From positions 1,240,001 through 1,304,000 of the forward strand of contig JAZGTH010000002.1 of the NCBI GenBank assembly GCA_036877525.1: DNA of 64,000 nt, in the 5' to 3' direction. The stretch comes from Chromobotia macracanthus (lineage: Eukaryota; Chordata; Actinopteri; Cypriniformes; Botiidae). The notes beneath the pieces were generated by a model. That model saw only the letters and a program-made list of their open reading frames with translations, was not told the DNA's origin and ran no database searches. This document shows, in pieces, positions 24,737 to 37,050 of this stretch (position 1 is the stretch's first letter; the number at the start of each line of letters is the position of its first letter). The translations under genes were made by a program, and so were the position numbers.

Positions 24737-25139
24737 ACATCATATCAGCATTATAAGTATACATGGCAGTCATAATAATAATTATAACTCAAGTCCTATT
24801 TTAATTTGTAAACCTGGAAGCTAAACAGAGAAAACGCTTTTTTTTCTTCTATTTCTTATTAAGTCTAGACAAATACAATAACAGTAGTTCTTAATAAATA
24901 GTAATACTACATGTTTGATAGTTGATAGTAATGCCGTAAAAGAGTCCAAACTGTCATGACATTCCCTACTCTGCCTTCTCTTATAAAGTAGCATTTCAAT
25001 CATTGTAAAACCTATATACGCTTCCCAACAAAAGTACTGAGAATGTGACTGACCATGAATAGTCATATTACAATAGTCATATTAATGCCATCAACCCACC
25101 ACACCAAACATATTTCTTAAGTTTGATGTCAATCACTCA

Positions 25140-25860
25140 ATGCATTCTGTAGATATTAGAGACCTCCTATTTCCCATTTTTTGCCATAATTTTATTGCCT
25201 CGCCATGGTGACAACCTTTTACAAGTAAGCATCTCCAATTTCTTGGCATAATGCCCATCAAGTTTGCTGACAATAACATAAAATATTAAGTATTTAAAAG
25301 TTCACAGCATGCACTTTTTAGAAAATCCAAAACAGCTGACCCTGCCCACCCATGTGCCTGCCTTCTGCAAAAGTTTTTTGTGCATTTTAAGGGGCCAAAA
25401 AAAAACATTGTGCTGGTTGCACTATGACTGACTCACAATAGACTCACATCTGCCATCAGTCCCCAGGGTTAAACTTACAGCTTAAGTTTGAATGAAATCA
25501 CTCAGTTCACGCTGCAGATATGAGCCACTTTCTGTTTTGCCATTAATTTATTGCCCCACCATGGCAACACCATTCGAGATATAAAAAAAAACCCTTCGCT
25601 TTTTTGCATTATTAATGTCTTGGCATAATATTTTCCAAGTTTGGTGACAATCCTGTAAATCCCCTAGGAAGAATATTTCAAATTCAGAGCCCAGGATGTC
25701 AGAAAATCTACATACAATCCAAAATGGGAGACTTCCTGTTGGGTGGAGCTAATAAATGTAATTTTGAAAGTTGTCCAGCTTAATGAGAACAATACACATG
25801 CAAAGTTTGGTGACTCTAGGTAAAACTTACCATCTAGGTAAAATTTCAGCTAAAATTCTT
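25140..25860 (-). repeat. Dispersed teleost repeat, copy B
   Basis: Reverse complement of the 3.74-4.50 kb repeat: 'gacttcctgttgggtggagc', 'ctaataaatgtaattttgaa', and 'ttattgcctcgccatgg' near 25195. Confidence 0.7.
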
Positions 25861-26809
25861 CCACCACACTCATGTCTAAACGTTTACCCATGCCTGTAAG
25901 TCGACCAGTATGATGTGTGTACCAAATGTCATGCTGTTTTAAACATGTTAACTGCCTCAAATACACCTGAATGTAATTTTAAGTTTAAAGGCTTTCTTAG
26001 TCAGGACAAATCAGGATTTTGAAGTGGCACATTGTCTATACATTAATCCACCTTTAGAGCCTGTACTATCTCTGCAAAGTCATGGTCGTCTGGAATTGGT
26101 TCAGATAGAGCAAGTAATGTGGCTGGGTTTAATGGTGTGACCTTTTTAATGACAATGTTTGGTAACAAGAATTGTTATGTGCCGCTCTACCTAAAGATGT
26201 AATTTTTAGGTAGAGGAATATTATTATATATATATAATAATAGAATATAAGGAATACATAGAATGTGTACAGCGAATGGTTAATTTCTGATCAAGGACAA
26301 GAGGAATCATAATTTGCAAGCTCAAATATACTGCCTGTACTGCTCATAAACAAGGCCCCCACCCTTGAACCAACTGTATCAAGTTGTTAAAAATAATACC
26401 CTATAGGTTTATTTTGATCTCCCCATTTTTGTGCTGAGAGTTCATATAACCTCTTTGTTCATGTACATGCATTGTAAATGATTTTCACAAAGCTTGTTTC
26501 AGTTCCTCGAAAGCTAATTTAATGTCAGGAGTCCTGGGTCCTGTGCTCTTGGGCTTCATTTCAACAAGTTGTTTATGGGCTGTGTTTTCTCTGCCTAGTC
26601 TTCAATCCAATTACGACTGTAGTTACAGTGGCCCACAAAGGATCTTATCTATTGAATCGTTTTGGAAACTGAATTTTATTTTCACTATTATTCCTCTTTT
26701 ACCCTGTGTTAAACATTGCCCTAGATAGATTACCTCAGTCTGACACAGCTTTTTTCAGATTTGCTCCATGACCCTTGTCATACAGGAAATCAAGCAGTCG
26801 TCTAACATC

Positions 26810-27161
26810 TGTTACATTCCTGTATGTCTTTCCTGTATGTCTCCGTCTTTTGTTTTTACCTCGTCTCCCTGCTGTTCTGTTCCCCTGTTTGTTGTCATGG
26901 TTACCCTATTGCGTATTAATTTCTAGACCCACCTTCTTGTTAACCAGTTTACAGGCTTGTCTTCCTCTGTGTTTATATACAGTCATTGTGTTTCACTTAG
27001 GTTCCGTCATTGTATGTATGTTTGCATGTTTGAGTGTAGTTCTTGTTGTTATTCCTGGTTCCCGTGTTTAATGCTCATGTGGATTGTACTTGTAGTTGTA
27101 AAACTGCATTTGGATCCTCATTTCCACCTGTTTTTCTTGCCTGCCTGTCTTCTTTGTAACA
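26810..27161. mobile_element. Solo LTR inserted in the retrovirus-like remnant
   Basis: 352 bp from TGTTACATTCC to TTTGTAACA, with the 5-bp duplication ACATC on both sides (26805-26809 and 27162-27166). TGTTAC...GTAACA ends are typical of LTRs, and there is no internal region, so it formed by LTR-LTR recombination. Its sequence is unlike the LTRs of copies 1 and 2. Confidence 0.75.
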
Positions 27162-28015
27162 ACATCCCTCTTATGGTCAGTTTTTATTTGTGACCTTAAA
27201 ACCATGTATTCTGGTTTAATCACACAAAAAACTGTAGATGGGTCAACTACAAGAGGACTGATTTTGTCAATATACTGGGTTTGCTACCCTGTAACCAATA
27301 GTGAGGCTTCATGATCCATCTGGTTTTCTTACAGGTCATACAGTGCTATTGCTAGAGCTATTGGTCTCAACACAACACAAATGCCTTTTTTCTCTAGCTG
27401 TTCAATCACCAACATCATTTCCTCTTCTGCAGCAGGATTAAGGGAGATACTGCTTAGTAAAAGGGGAAGGAGTTCCTGTAAATGTGATAGATTGTGGGTT
27501 ATTTGTCATGGAACCTGTTCTGTCATCTGTCCAAAAAAAGTGGAGATTGTACATTAGCTTTGATTAATGTTCTCAACCTCCACATCTTTTTTTGAGTTAT
27601 CAAAATATCCAACCTCACTAATGGTTGAGTGACAGTTATTGCTTGTTATTTATTTACATTTATTTATTTTATTTTGGGGCTAAGGCACTAAGAGGAAGAG
27701 AAAGATTTTCAATCCTCTCTGCTCACCATCTTTGTCTTTTTTGTTTGAAATCCTCTGCCCAGTGACTCTTTTTACCATAATTCCTGCAAACATCCCTTTG
27801 CATTGTTTCAACATTACTGGGAGCATTGTTAGAATCTGCAATCACAGCACACATTAATGTTAAAGCTTGGCTCTCTGCTACATCATTTGCTGTAATTGTC
27901 ATCACTGTAATTGTGTTTGTAAGAATAATCCAGGGAAACAGGGGGATGATCTCTTAATCAATCTTAATTTTAAACAAGGACTGACAAAGAACAAGCAAAA
28001 ACCAAGGAGTATGTG

Positions 28016-28040
28016 TACACACACACACACACACACACGA
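28016..28040. repeat. CA microsatellite
   Basis: About twelve CA units. Confidence 0.9.
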
Positions 28041-28778
28041 ACTAAAGGGCTAACTAAACAGGACATGTAAAAAAAAACCAATAACTAAGGCAACAGGGGA
28101 GCTAATGATGAACTAATTAACAAAGGGGAACAAAGAAAATCAAAAAACACAGGACAAACTGAATCCAAACGTGACAATCAGTCCTTCAACAGCATGGTTA
28201 GTGTCTGACGGTGCTCCTAAGCCTTCTTTTCTATTGCACACTCCTTTCCTTATTTCAGGTAGTAAACCATCCAACCAAACTGATAAGAAAAGTCCTCCTC
28301 TTGTCAGGTTTCACGGACTAACGAACCCAGACGCAAACAGACCAGATGGTCCGAGCTGGCAAACAGCCAGACGGACCGAGTAAGACATGACATGACAGAC
28401 AGACAAGGCAGGGCAGGTCGACCGGACGGACCAGACTAATAAGCCAGGCAGACAGATGGACTGAGCAGGACAAGACAAGACCAGACGGACAGGGCAGGAC
28501 AGACCGACCAGAACAAAACAGGGTTGGCGGGCAAACAGGAAAATGACCGACAAGACTGGCGGGCAGACAGGACTGACCCGACTTGAACAAACAGGCCGAA
28601 CAACAGGACCGGCGGCAGACAAGACCAAGACAAAACAGGCAGACAAGACAGCAGGACAGATCAAACTACAGACAGGCACAGGGACTGGAGGACAAGACAG
28701 GACAGGAACAAGACATGACACAGGACAGGCAGAACATTAAATAACATATGTATCAAAACAGAACTCAAAAACACAGGA

Positions 28779-30278
28779 TTAAATGGTGGGATAACAGCGA
28801 CAATGGACAGATGGCCCAGTGGAACCCACACCGGGGAATCCCCGGGACCCCAGGGGCCAGGGACCAGGTCTTGGTGCAGCAGTCCGGGACGGCAGAGGCA
28901 CGGTGGAAGTAGCCAGCCACGGACGGGAGGCAGGCACTGGAACCGACCTGGGAGCAGGGACTGAGGCAGGGACCGGAGATGCCGAAGCGGACCCGGGCAC
29001 AGAGACAGGGACACCGACAGAGACTGGGAGCGCAGAGGTGGACCCGGGAACAGCGACAGAGACTGGGAGCGCCGAGGCGGACCCAGGAACAGCGACAGAG
29101 ACCGGGACACAGACAGGAGCTGGGAGCGCCGAGGCGGACCCAGGAACAGCGACAGAGACTGGGACACAGACAGGGGCTGGGAGCGCCGAGGCAGACCCAG
29201 GAACAGCGACACAGACAGGAGGCGCGGATGCCGTCGCCGCCGGGACACAGACAGGAGGCGCGGACGCCACCGCCACCGGGACACAGACAGCAGGTGATTC
29301 TCCTGGAGGCTCGGGAACGAACATCTCCGGGGGCTTGGCACAGGCACATACATCTAAGGAGGCTTGGGCACGGGCACAGGGGGAAGAGTAGACCTCCCCT
29401 TCTGCATCTTCCTCTTCTGCTTCTTCCTCTTCTTCGAGGCAGACGCAGGACACTCGAGCTCAGGAACGGAGGCAGGACGCTCGAGCTCAGGAACGGAGGC
29501 AGGACGCTCGAGCTCAGGAACGGAGGCAGGACGCTCGAGCTCAGGACGGAGGCAGGACGCCGAGCTCAGGAACGGAGGCAGGACGCCGAGCTCAGGAACG
29601 GAGGCAGGACGCCGAGCTCAGGAACGGAGGCAGGACGCCGAGCTCAGGAACGGAGGCAGGACGCCGAGCTCAGGAACGGAGGCAGGACGCCGAGCTCAGG
29701 AACGGAGGCAGGACGCTCGAGCTCAGGAACGGAGGCAGGACGCTCGAGCTCAGGAACGGAGGCAGGACGCTCGAGCTCAGGAACGGAGGCAGGACGCTCG
29801 AGCTCAGGAACGGAGGCAGGACGCTCGAGCTCAGGAACGGAGGCAGGTCTCACAGTGATCCGCCCCTCCTGGAACAGGGGACCAGAGAGCCCCCCCGCTT
29901 GGAAGGGACCTCAGACGACTGGACATTCCGGGGCGGGGCCCCAAGGGAGATAAAGCCCAAGGACAGACCCTCAGTGACCGGACCCCGACAGGAACGAGAC
30001 GGGACGACCCACGGGAGGAGTTTCCTGCTCCACCTCCCGATGGTGCAACTCCCGCACCAGTTCCCAGAAGGGCAAGATGACCAGCCGGTTGCATTCCTGT
30101 AGTAGTGGTGGGGATTGGAGGCCGGCCAGCAAGTACGCTCCGACGAGGGGCTCAGCTACATCCTTCTGCTGCGCCCCCAAGGCGTACTGAAGGAGGGTCT
30201 GTCCCTTTTGGGGTGGAAAGGGTGCAACGCGGGCATGTCCGCCTCTGTTGAATGCCACCACCCATCAGGGATCACCAT
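28779..30278 (-). pseudogene. gag-like, proline-rich protein of LTR copy 2 (frames broken)
   Basis: ATG at 30278 follows a T-rich tract and CAG with the same 5-base spacing as in copy 1. A frameshift soon moves the conserved block to the frame of 29971-30261, which has LPFWELVRELHHREVEQE against WPFGKVMRVLRHWEVEQE in copy 1. Then comes the 26/27-bp array (9-residue ASVPELERP units where in frame). Another long frame (29453 to 28779) is acidic then Pro/Val/Ala-rich with 17-19-residue repeats. The C-terminal WSLAPG patch is in a third frame. It is inactive as it stands, and enzymatic domains are absent. Confidence 0.6.
29452..29847 (-). repeat. 26/27-bp minisatellite, fifteen units
   Basis: The consensus on the plus strand is 'gctcgagctcaggaacgg' plus 'aggcaggac'. 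Units 1-3 and 11-15 are 27 bp, keeping a 9-residue repeat open. Units 5-10 all share the same one-base loss (gccgagctc) and unit 4 has its own one-base loss. The run of identical shortened units points to amplification after the deletion. Confidence 0.92.
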
Positions 30279-30356
30279 GACGTCTGAAAAAAAAGGGAAA
30301 GAGAGAGAGAGAGAAAAAAAGCTGCCTGCTGGGTTCCAACCGAGGTCGGTTTGTTC

Positions 30357-31005
30357 TGTCAGGTTTCACGGACTAATGAACCGAGACGCAGACAGCGTTA
30401 AACTGAAAAAGCTCTCTTTATTAATAAAACAAAACAACAGCCCACGAGGGGGGAAAGCGTGAACAAAAACAGCAGTTAAACTTGAACAAAAGCGCTCCAA
30501 AAACCGGAGCTTAAATGAAACTAAAAAACCGGGACAAAACGGACAGGACAGACGTGGGACAAAAACACGACCAGACAAGACTCACTGTGACGGGGGACAA
30601 GACTGCAAGAGGAGATGCGCGGCACAAGACAGGAAACGAGAAACGAGACTAGATACTAGAGAGAACGAACCGACAAGAGACAGAGAACACGAGGGCATTA
30701 AATAACACACGAACAAATGAGGAACAGGTGCGCGAAATGAGCGCAAACGAGACAAGAGAACAAGGGGGCGGGGACAAGACGCGTGACCGGAGAGTGCATG
30801 GCGAATGTAAACAAAACAGAGGCCATGTGCTTCACACAAGACAAGACCCAGAGCATGAGTTCAGATCCCGACTCCAAGGGACAAGAACTCAAGACAAGAA
30901 GGAGTCAGGATCTAAACCACACGCTCTGACACTAAACACAGGACATGTCAGGAACCTGGCGATATAATCAAGAAAAATTCAAGACAGAGAGCCAGGAACC
31001 TGACA
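30357..31005 (-). repeat. 5' LTR of copy 2
   Basis: 649 bp. Shares with copy 1 blocks such as 'ttagtgtcagagcgtg' and 'cgcgcacctgtt' (minus-strand reading) and a TTTAACGCTGTCTGCG end region. It carries an AATAAA in 'ttaataaagagagc'. Confidence 0.85.
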
Positions 31006-31979
31006 CCTCTCCTGTAAAGTTTTTCTGAAACTTGCAGGACTGTTGTTTCTGTCTAGCCCTGAATACAATGAAAATGTCTCACACATTTGCTCAGTGTAAT
31101 CATCAACACTTTTTTGCCTTTCGTTTACATCTACTAATCTCATTCCAATAAACCTTTCGTTGTTGTGCTTTTCAACCCTTGAGTTTCTGAGCCTTACCAT
31201 TGCTCCCTCAACATCATCAGTATCAGTGTCTATTTCTGTGTCAGTGTTAAAACACTAAAGAATTTCCAAATCACTGACAGGATACTATGTTTGCTTTTCT
31301 TTTTCAGTCCTCTGTTGTTCAGCTTTATCTTAGATTTCTCAAACTGAGCTTTTAACTCTTTACACCTATCCTGTAGCCCCTGTAGTTCAGCTTACCCTCC
31401 ATAACTTCTCTTTCCCTGTTACAGTTGTCTTTATCTTGTTTGATTTCCCATTTCTTAAATTTACACAGTAAAGTAACAAGAGTCCAAGGATTCGCATTGA
31501 ATCTCTTTTTGTCATCCTCTGTATGCTTATGCTATTCTGGTGTCACTATGTTTCCAGACACCACCTTTCTAAACTTTGAATTATATTTCTATATTTTTAC
31601 TTCCTTTGCTTTTTTGGTATTAAAGTCTTCTGTTAGCTTAGCTGACAAATTTCCCAGCTATATCTTCTAGCTTAATCTCTCTGTCTCCCTTTGCAGACAT
31701 TATTACTTGTCATGGCCATACCCATAATGGACAATTAGAATCAAATCTGTAAACACACACACTGAATGTACACGGGACCCTGTTGTCTTTTAATTCTTTG
31801 TATGGAGATGACAAACAACCAACTTACACTGCTTTAGGCCTCAGTTGCAATGGCTCAAATAGAGCCAACAAATCCAAAGGTTGATGTCTAGTTCACCAGG
31901 CCTTGCAATAGATCTCACTAGACTGTCCTTGTTTAGAGAAATTATTTTGTCTCTTTCTTAAACATAGTCAACTGTTGAA

Positions 31980-32650
31980 AGTTAACACAAACTCAACCAT
32001 GAGGCCGATTTAGAGATGGAGGGACCAAACAACAGGCAGGAGACAAAGTGATGGAATAAAATGAATGAATGAGTTTATTGAATAATGTTAGATGTGTTCT
32101 CAATATTCAGTCTGACTTTGTCTGACTAGCACAAGTTTAATCAGTATTTTTATACCAGAGACAGTGGAAAGGTTAACTTAAAACCCCAACATAATAAACA
32201 TAGAACAAATGATGATAAAAACTAATATAAAAGAAACAAATATTCTATAATAGAAAATGTAATAATAAAATTGAAAATTTGTCTGACATTCTCTAACATG
32301 ATTGAGACTAGTTTAACATGTTTAAGTATACTGTTAACGGTTTAACATAATCTAGGATGATTTTAGCATGTTTTAGTATGATGCTAGCACATTTTAACAT
32401 TAATTAGCATGATATTAGCATGTTTTGTTCGATACTAGCATGCTTCAATGAGGTTGGTCATGTGACAAGAAAGTCTTTGTAAAATTCCTTCAATGTAAGT
32501 CAATGGCAAATCTGACATGTTCGAAAGCCTGCTACGAAAATTCTCAAAAGTCTGATCCATTAGAAAAAATATGGAACCCGAAATAAGCAACCCGAGCAGG
32601 ATCATCCTGAAGGTCTGTTGAAAATTTGGTGAGTGTATTTCGAAAGAGGA
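31980..32650. repeat. Composite dispersed repeat, diverged copy
   Basis: Contains a 'gatgctagcacattttaaca' / 'gatattagcatg' array near 32340-32450, as in the 11.8 and 41.2 kb repeats, followed by a different tail. No ORF. Confidence 0.45.
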
Positions 32651-35600
32651 GGAGTTACTGGTTTAAATCAAATACCATGTTGGCTCTCAAGCCAACATAA
32701 TACACCTTTTTAATATGATACAAATAAATCAGTACATGATCTACTAGCCGCAATGTCACACAAATAGTATCGCCATCATAGCTGGTTAGGATAAAAACCT
32801 CTGGAGATGAGACCCTTTGATTAGGACAGGGTGTGGATAGTAAAGATGACAAGAAGAGGGTGATCATTTCTGAATGGAACATATAGAGCCTACATAATAC
32901 ACACAATATGTAATAAATACATGTTATGTCAGAGCCATATTTATATTAATTTAATTTGAATCATTTTTATTTTAAAAAATAAATATAATTTAAATATTCC
33001 AACATTTATTTATTGATTTTATTTTGTTTTTAGTTATTTGCCTCTTCATACATACTGAGTGTAAGACATAAGTGTGTAAGGCATAAGACAATAGTGCTCG
33101 TAAAATCCTTAGCAGTTTAAAAATGATAAACCTCATTAAATTTTATTTCATGCACAGATTTTAATGAAAACATGGCCAAATATGTAGATTTGATTCCATT
33201 TTGTTTTCATGCCACTACAGGAACAGTGTCAAATATTATACCCTATAAAAATACCTTTTAATGACTTTAATTAGGCACTGTTTTTACTGATAAATGTTGG
33301 TTGGTTCTGTTTAATAATGGTTCTGTTTATATGAAGATCTACTGTTTGGGGTTCCTGAGTTGGTTATATGGTTCTTTTGAGTTTCTTTATAGGTTTATCA
33401 GTGTAGTTGCTTTCTTGTTCTTTAAAGCACCAAATGCAATGATGGTTTTCTATAGAACTAGAATAAAAGATCTCTGTGGAACTTTAATGGTTTGGAAATT
33501 TACAATATACTGAACAAATGCTTTGAACTATTTTAAACATACACATAGTTAGGCCTACTGCAAACACCCAGACAGTGTAATCTTTTTAAATTATGGTGAT
33601 TAACAAACATTTTAGTACAACTAGATTCACGAATTCGCACTAACATGTAATCGCAAAGTATCGTAGATGCATATTTGGCATGCTTGAATCTTCGTACATG
33701 CAGTATGTATCTATGGTCAATAAACTGTTGTAGGACAATGTACTGAACCAGGTCTTTGAACAATGGAGGAAAAGTAACATCTTAGATACTGGACTGTTTC
33801 TTACATCTGGAGAAAATGGAAAATGTCTTAAACTAAAATAACTGTTAAACATTATTACATTGATGATACAGACCCGTAATACACACTTCAAGTTAAATGA
33901 TTGCTCTCATAAACAAGCCAAAATGGTGATGTAATTTTGAAGCCCAGCTGCTAAATATTGCTGCCATTTGATAAAGCCTATCATGAATATTGTTCCCAGG
34001 ATTATTAAACATCATATAGAGAATGTGAACCTACATTAAACCACATTGCATGTTGGGGTGGTGCCGCCAAGGCCTTTCAAAGAGGCCTTGAAATTAAATC
34101 TATACATTTTTCATGGTTTCATTTTTCAGGAAAGAGAACAATGAGGCAAGTCATAATCATGACAGAAAATCTAAATATTGCCCTCACTAGCACAAAGGCA
34201 GCACAATCCTCCAAACATGGTGTCAAAACAAAACATTTACCCAGAAATCAACAATGTGTGACATCAGGTTAACATTCTTTTAAAACAAAGTCAGTGATCT
34301 TATGAACAGCAGGATGTTCCTTCGCTCACCAACTGGCCAGCACTGGAACTAAACATCATTAAGTCTTAATGGAATTATTTGGGTCATTAAGTTTGATATA
34401 GATTTCCAGACTCTTTTGTTTTCAGAAAACTGAAAGCCTTTCTTAAAGAATGTTGCAATATGTCATCAGGATAATTATATGGTAAACATAATTTTGATAA
34501 GTTCCACATGTCCCTGGATCAACATTCCAGATCAGCATTTTAACATTTAGTTTAATCTTAATGTTAAGGTTGAATTCAAGAGCAGGTATAGAGGGTTTTA
34601 TACATCTGGGCATGGCAGGAATTGTTGAGAGTTCAAGAACTTGCAGAATAGGGTTATAGTTTTTACAGCTACAACAATTGCATCAAGCAAAATATGCCAT
34701 GCATATTCAAAAAATCAGGATGTGCTATTCTGTGCTGTATTATGATATACTAATATTTACTAATATATTGATAATATACCCTGATATATTGCTTATTTTG
34801 TTTACCTATTTTTAAGCAGCAAATGGTAAAGTAATGACCATGCTTTCATATATACACCTAAAGGTCCCTTAAGGAATTAGTAATAAGGTTACTAATTAAT
34901 AGCATATAAATTATATATAAATATAATTTACTATACAAACATAAAAAATTATCTAAATAAAAATGTGCAAAGCAGCTAGAAACTAGATGAAAAAAATGCT
35001 GAATTGCACAGTATTAGGGCTTCAGTTCCTTTAAGTTTTACCTGTGAAACATTAAAGAATATGACAGCATTCAATGTTCTTAATGACAAAGAATATCACT
35101 GTTATTAATATTATTGTCAAAGACATGTTTGCACAAAAAAAAGGTGAGATGAAATCTTTTACAAATGGACATGAACTGCAGCTGAGACAATCTACAACTT
35201 CAGAGGCCTGAAGTGTGGGAAATTAATACATTTATTTTGTGAAAGGTATTGGCAAAACCCAACACAATCAATGGCACTACAACTAAATCCTTATTTACCA
35301 ATAAATTATTTTCCTTCATAAAGATACTCAGCATCGGTCACCAACTGTACCTTTGTCTTTCAGGCTTGAGTGTTCATAGAGAGTAATAAAAGATTTGGTA
35401 CATTGTTTTTTATAAAAATTTCAATCAAAAACATGATTATTAAAACAGTTTATGTTTACAAAAACATGAAACTTTTAATGCACTAGTAAATCATATATAT
35501 TTTCTGCTTTTACAATACTGATGTCCCTAGACAGCCTCTGTACCTTACCACTGTACTGAGAGCACTTGCTCGTGATGAAATATAAATTAACAACAATTAG

Positions 35601-35690
35601 ATTAACAATACTATAAAACACAAAACGTATCTAAAGTTTGTAATGATCTAATGCTGTTTAAAACAAACAGGAAACAAAATTAAAAGTATA
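32650..35690. other. AT-rich intergenic stretch 3' of ubiad1
   Basis: No gene recognised. The part next to 35697 should include the ubiad1 3' UTR, but I could not fix its poly(A) site. A small hairpin (AAGGCCT...AGGCCTT, 34070-34090) was noted. Confidence 0.5.
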
Positions 35691-35696
35691 CAATTC

Positions 35697-36184
35697 TCAC
35701 AACAACGGCAAGCTACCCTGTGGCGCCAATATAATCCCAAAAACATAAAAGAGTCCCATGAGCAGATTGAGTTTTGCAGTCTTTTGAGGGATCTTTGCGT
35801 AACACTGCTGGCGAAACTGCCTCTCTAGAGGAAAGGCCATAGGCAGTGTTAACAACGGAAGAGCCATGCTAATTGTATAGCGTGTGGCTAAGATGCAGAA
35901 CAGCAAATAAGGTACAAAAAGCAGCAGGTTGTAGATGATGTAGGACAGCGTGGGCCCAAGCAGGATCGCCAGGGTCACAATACCCGCCTGCTTGTCTGAG
36001 TCCATATCTCGAGTGTTGTTGCTGTGCAGGATGGCTTCGGTATTGAGCGCTAGCGGTACGGCATAGACCAGCGGCAAAACTGACAGGTAGCCCACCTGCA
36101 CTGCATGGGCAAACATAACTGCAAGAGGACCAAAAGTGATGAGGATGACCACGTCGCCCAGAGCAACATACTTCAGACCTATGC
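35697..36184 (-). CDS. ubiad1: ubiad1 coding exon 2
   Basis: 488 bp including TGA at 35699-35697. It begins GC ATA GGT, completing a Gly codon; second Asp-rich motif and C-terminal membrane segments. Confidence 0.96.
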
Positions 36185-37050
36185 CTACGATTCAAATGCA
36201 AGAGAAACATGTAAGAATACCAAGAAACAATTCAGAAGCAATTACACTCAGCAATATATGCTAACGTCAAGTTAATCTTTTACAGTTAACCTAATTTCTT
36301 CCAAGGTTGGCAAGAAATTATTGTGTTAGGTGAAATTTAAGACAAAAATACTGGCAGAATCTCCATTAGGGCTAGGCAGTCCAGTTTAGAAAGTTACATC
36401 TACATCAGTTTTACTTAATTACATACCATCTACAAAATCATCAGAAAAATATCATGAATATTTCATATGTTCCGCCCTATCTCAATGTATTTACAAAACT
36501 AATCATCATAATCACCTCCAGTATATAAAAATGAACTTGAAAGTCCTCCGAAGTAAATGAGAGCTAAATGCTCTAGTTTCAGTGTGGACAGGAAGTACAA
36601 AACAGTGGCACACAGGCATCCTGCAGAGTACAACACGGCCCCAAACATCACCACATCCTGTGGTTTTAAGATCTGATCCACTAAAGTCCTGTCATCACTC
36701 TTCTTATGGTCGATTCCCTTTGAGAAATCATAGTAGGTGTTCACTAAGTTTCCAGCCCCATGGACCACCAGAACTGCAATGGCACAGACCAGGAGAATGA
36801 GTATGTCCACTGAGCCTTCTAGTTTGTAGGCCAGAGCACTGCCCAAAGCCACAGGTGTGAGGGAGGCGCTGAAACTCCACGGTCTTAAAGCCAACACATA
36901 TGCAGCACATTTGCCCTGCATACCCACAGCCATCCTGCTGGTGTGATTGCACTCCATGGCCGCAGCTGCTGGTGATTTTCTCCCATTTAGTCTGTTCGAT
37001 CCTGAAAGCATGCAAGTCTCTTCGCTCATCTGCTTCAAGTTGGAAGCCAT
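35697..37050 (-). CDS. ubiad1: UbiA prenyltransferase domain-containing protein 1, complete
   Basis: UBIAD1 is a polytopic membrane prenyltransferase (Golgi/ER) that adds a geranylgeranyl chain to menadione to make vitamin K2 (MK-4). It has also been linked to CoQ10 synthesis and to sterol control of HMG-CoA reductase. Two coding exons, 36516-37050 and 35697-36184, join across ACTGGAG|GTGATT and CGTAG|GCATAGG to give 340 aa (human 338). A variable N-terminus of about 45 residues precedes CAAYVLALRPWSFSASLTPV. The first Asp-rich site is GNLVNTYYDFSKGIDHKKSD, the second NNTRDMDSD, and the end is YVFGIILAPQGSLPLL. Hydrophobic segments follow the UbiA pattern. The ATG at 37050 has A at -3 and G at +4. 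An acceptor-like tgacaacag near 37097 suggests a 5' UTR intron. All key residues appear intact. Confidence 0.97.
36516..37050 (-). CDS. ubiad1: ubiad1 coding exon 1
   Basis: 535 bp; ATG at 37050, donor GGAG|GTGATT after 36516 (phase 1). Codes the N-terminus and first Asp-rich motif. Confidence 0.96.

Larger units (their letters stand above)
28302..31005 (-). mobile_element. Non-autonomous LTR retrotransposon, copy 2
   Basis: A 2.70-kb element on the minus strand bounded by TGTCAGG at 28302 and CCTGACA ending 31005, with CCTCT duplicated at 28297-28301 and 31006-31010. The 5' LTR (30357-31005) is complete at 649 bp. Of the 3' LTR only about the last 40 bp remain (28302-28340), fused to internal sequence. 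The interior parallels copy 1: pyrimidine tract, ATGGTG, gag-like block, 26/27-bp array, longer repeats and a WSLAPG patch. It sits inside the gag-like part of an older retrovirus-like remnant. Copy 2 differs from copy 1 at many positions, so they inserted independently. Confidence 0.88.
26040..31715 (-). pseudogene. Old retrovirus-like (ERV or related LTR element) gag-pol remnant, interrupted twice
   Basis: Minus-strand, heavily decayed. Gag-like coding starts near 31.7 kb and continues at 30979-31200 up to the insertion point of LTR copy 2 (31010). On the other side it resumes below 28297 and reaches a degraded zinc-knuckle motif at 27723-27905, where the second cysteine is replaced by tyrosine. 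A reverse-transcriptase/RNase-H-like remnant follows below 27.2 kb to about 26.1 kb, itself split by a 352-bp solo LTR. Stops and frameshifts occur throughout, so it cannot be expressed as a protein. I did not find its own LTRs or an envelope gene; classification as retrovirus-like rather than gypsy-like is tentative. Confidence 0.55.

Noticed and set aside
29440..29850. CRISPR-like array
   Set aside because: The units are contiguous 26/27-bp repeats with no spacers, inside an LTR element of an animal genome.
28819..29953. Plus-strand ORFs of up to 324 codons (Gly/Thr- and Arg/Gln-rich)
   Set aside because: Antisense of the proline-rich repeats of LTR copy 2; no conserved motif, and copy 1 supports the opposite strand.
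30300..30357. Primer-binding site next to the 5' LTR of copy 2
   Set aside because: A TGG-containing stretch about 20 bases from the LTR was seen, but it is not adjacent and is not shared with copy 1.
35869..36210. 113-codon minus ORF over ubiad1 exon 2
   Set aside because: Out-of-frame shadow; the conserved UbiA frame is the other one.
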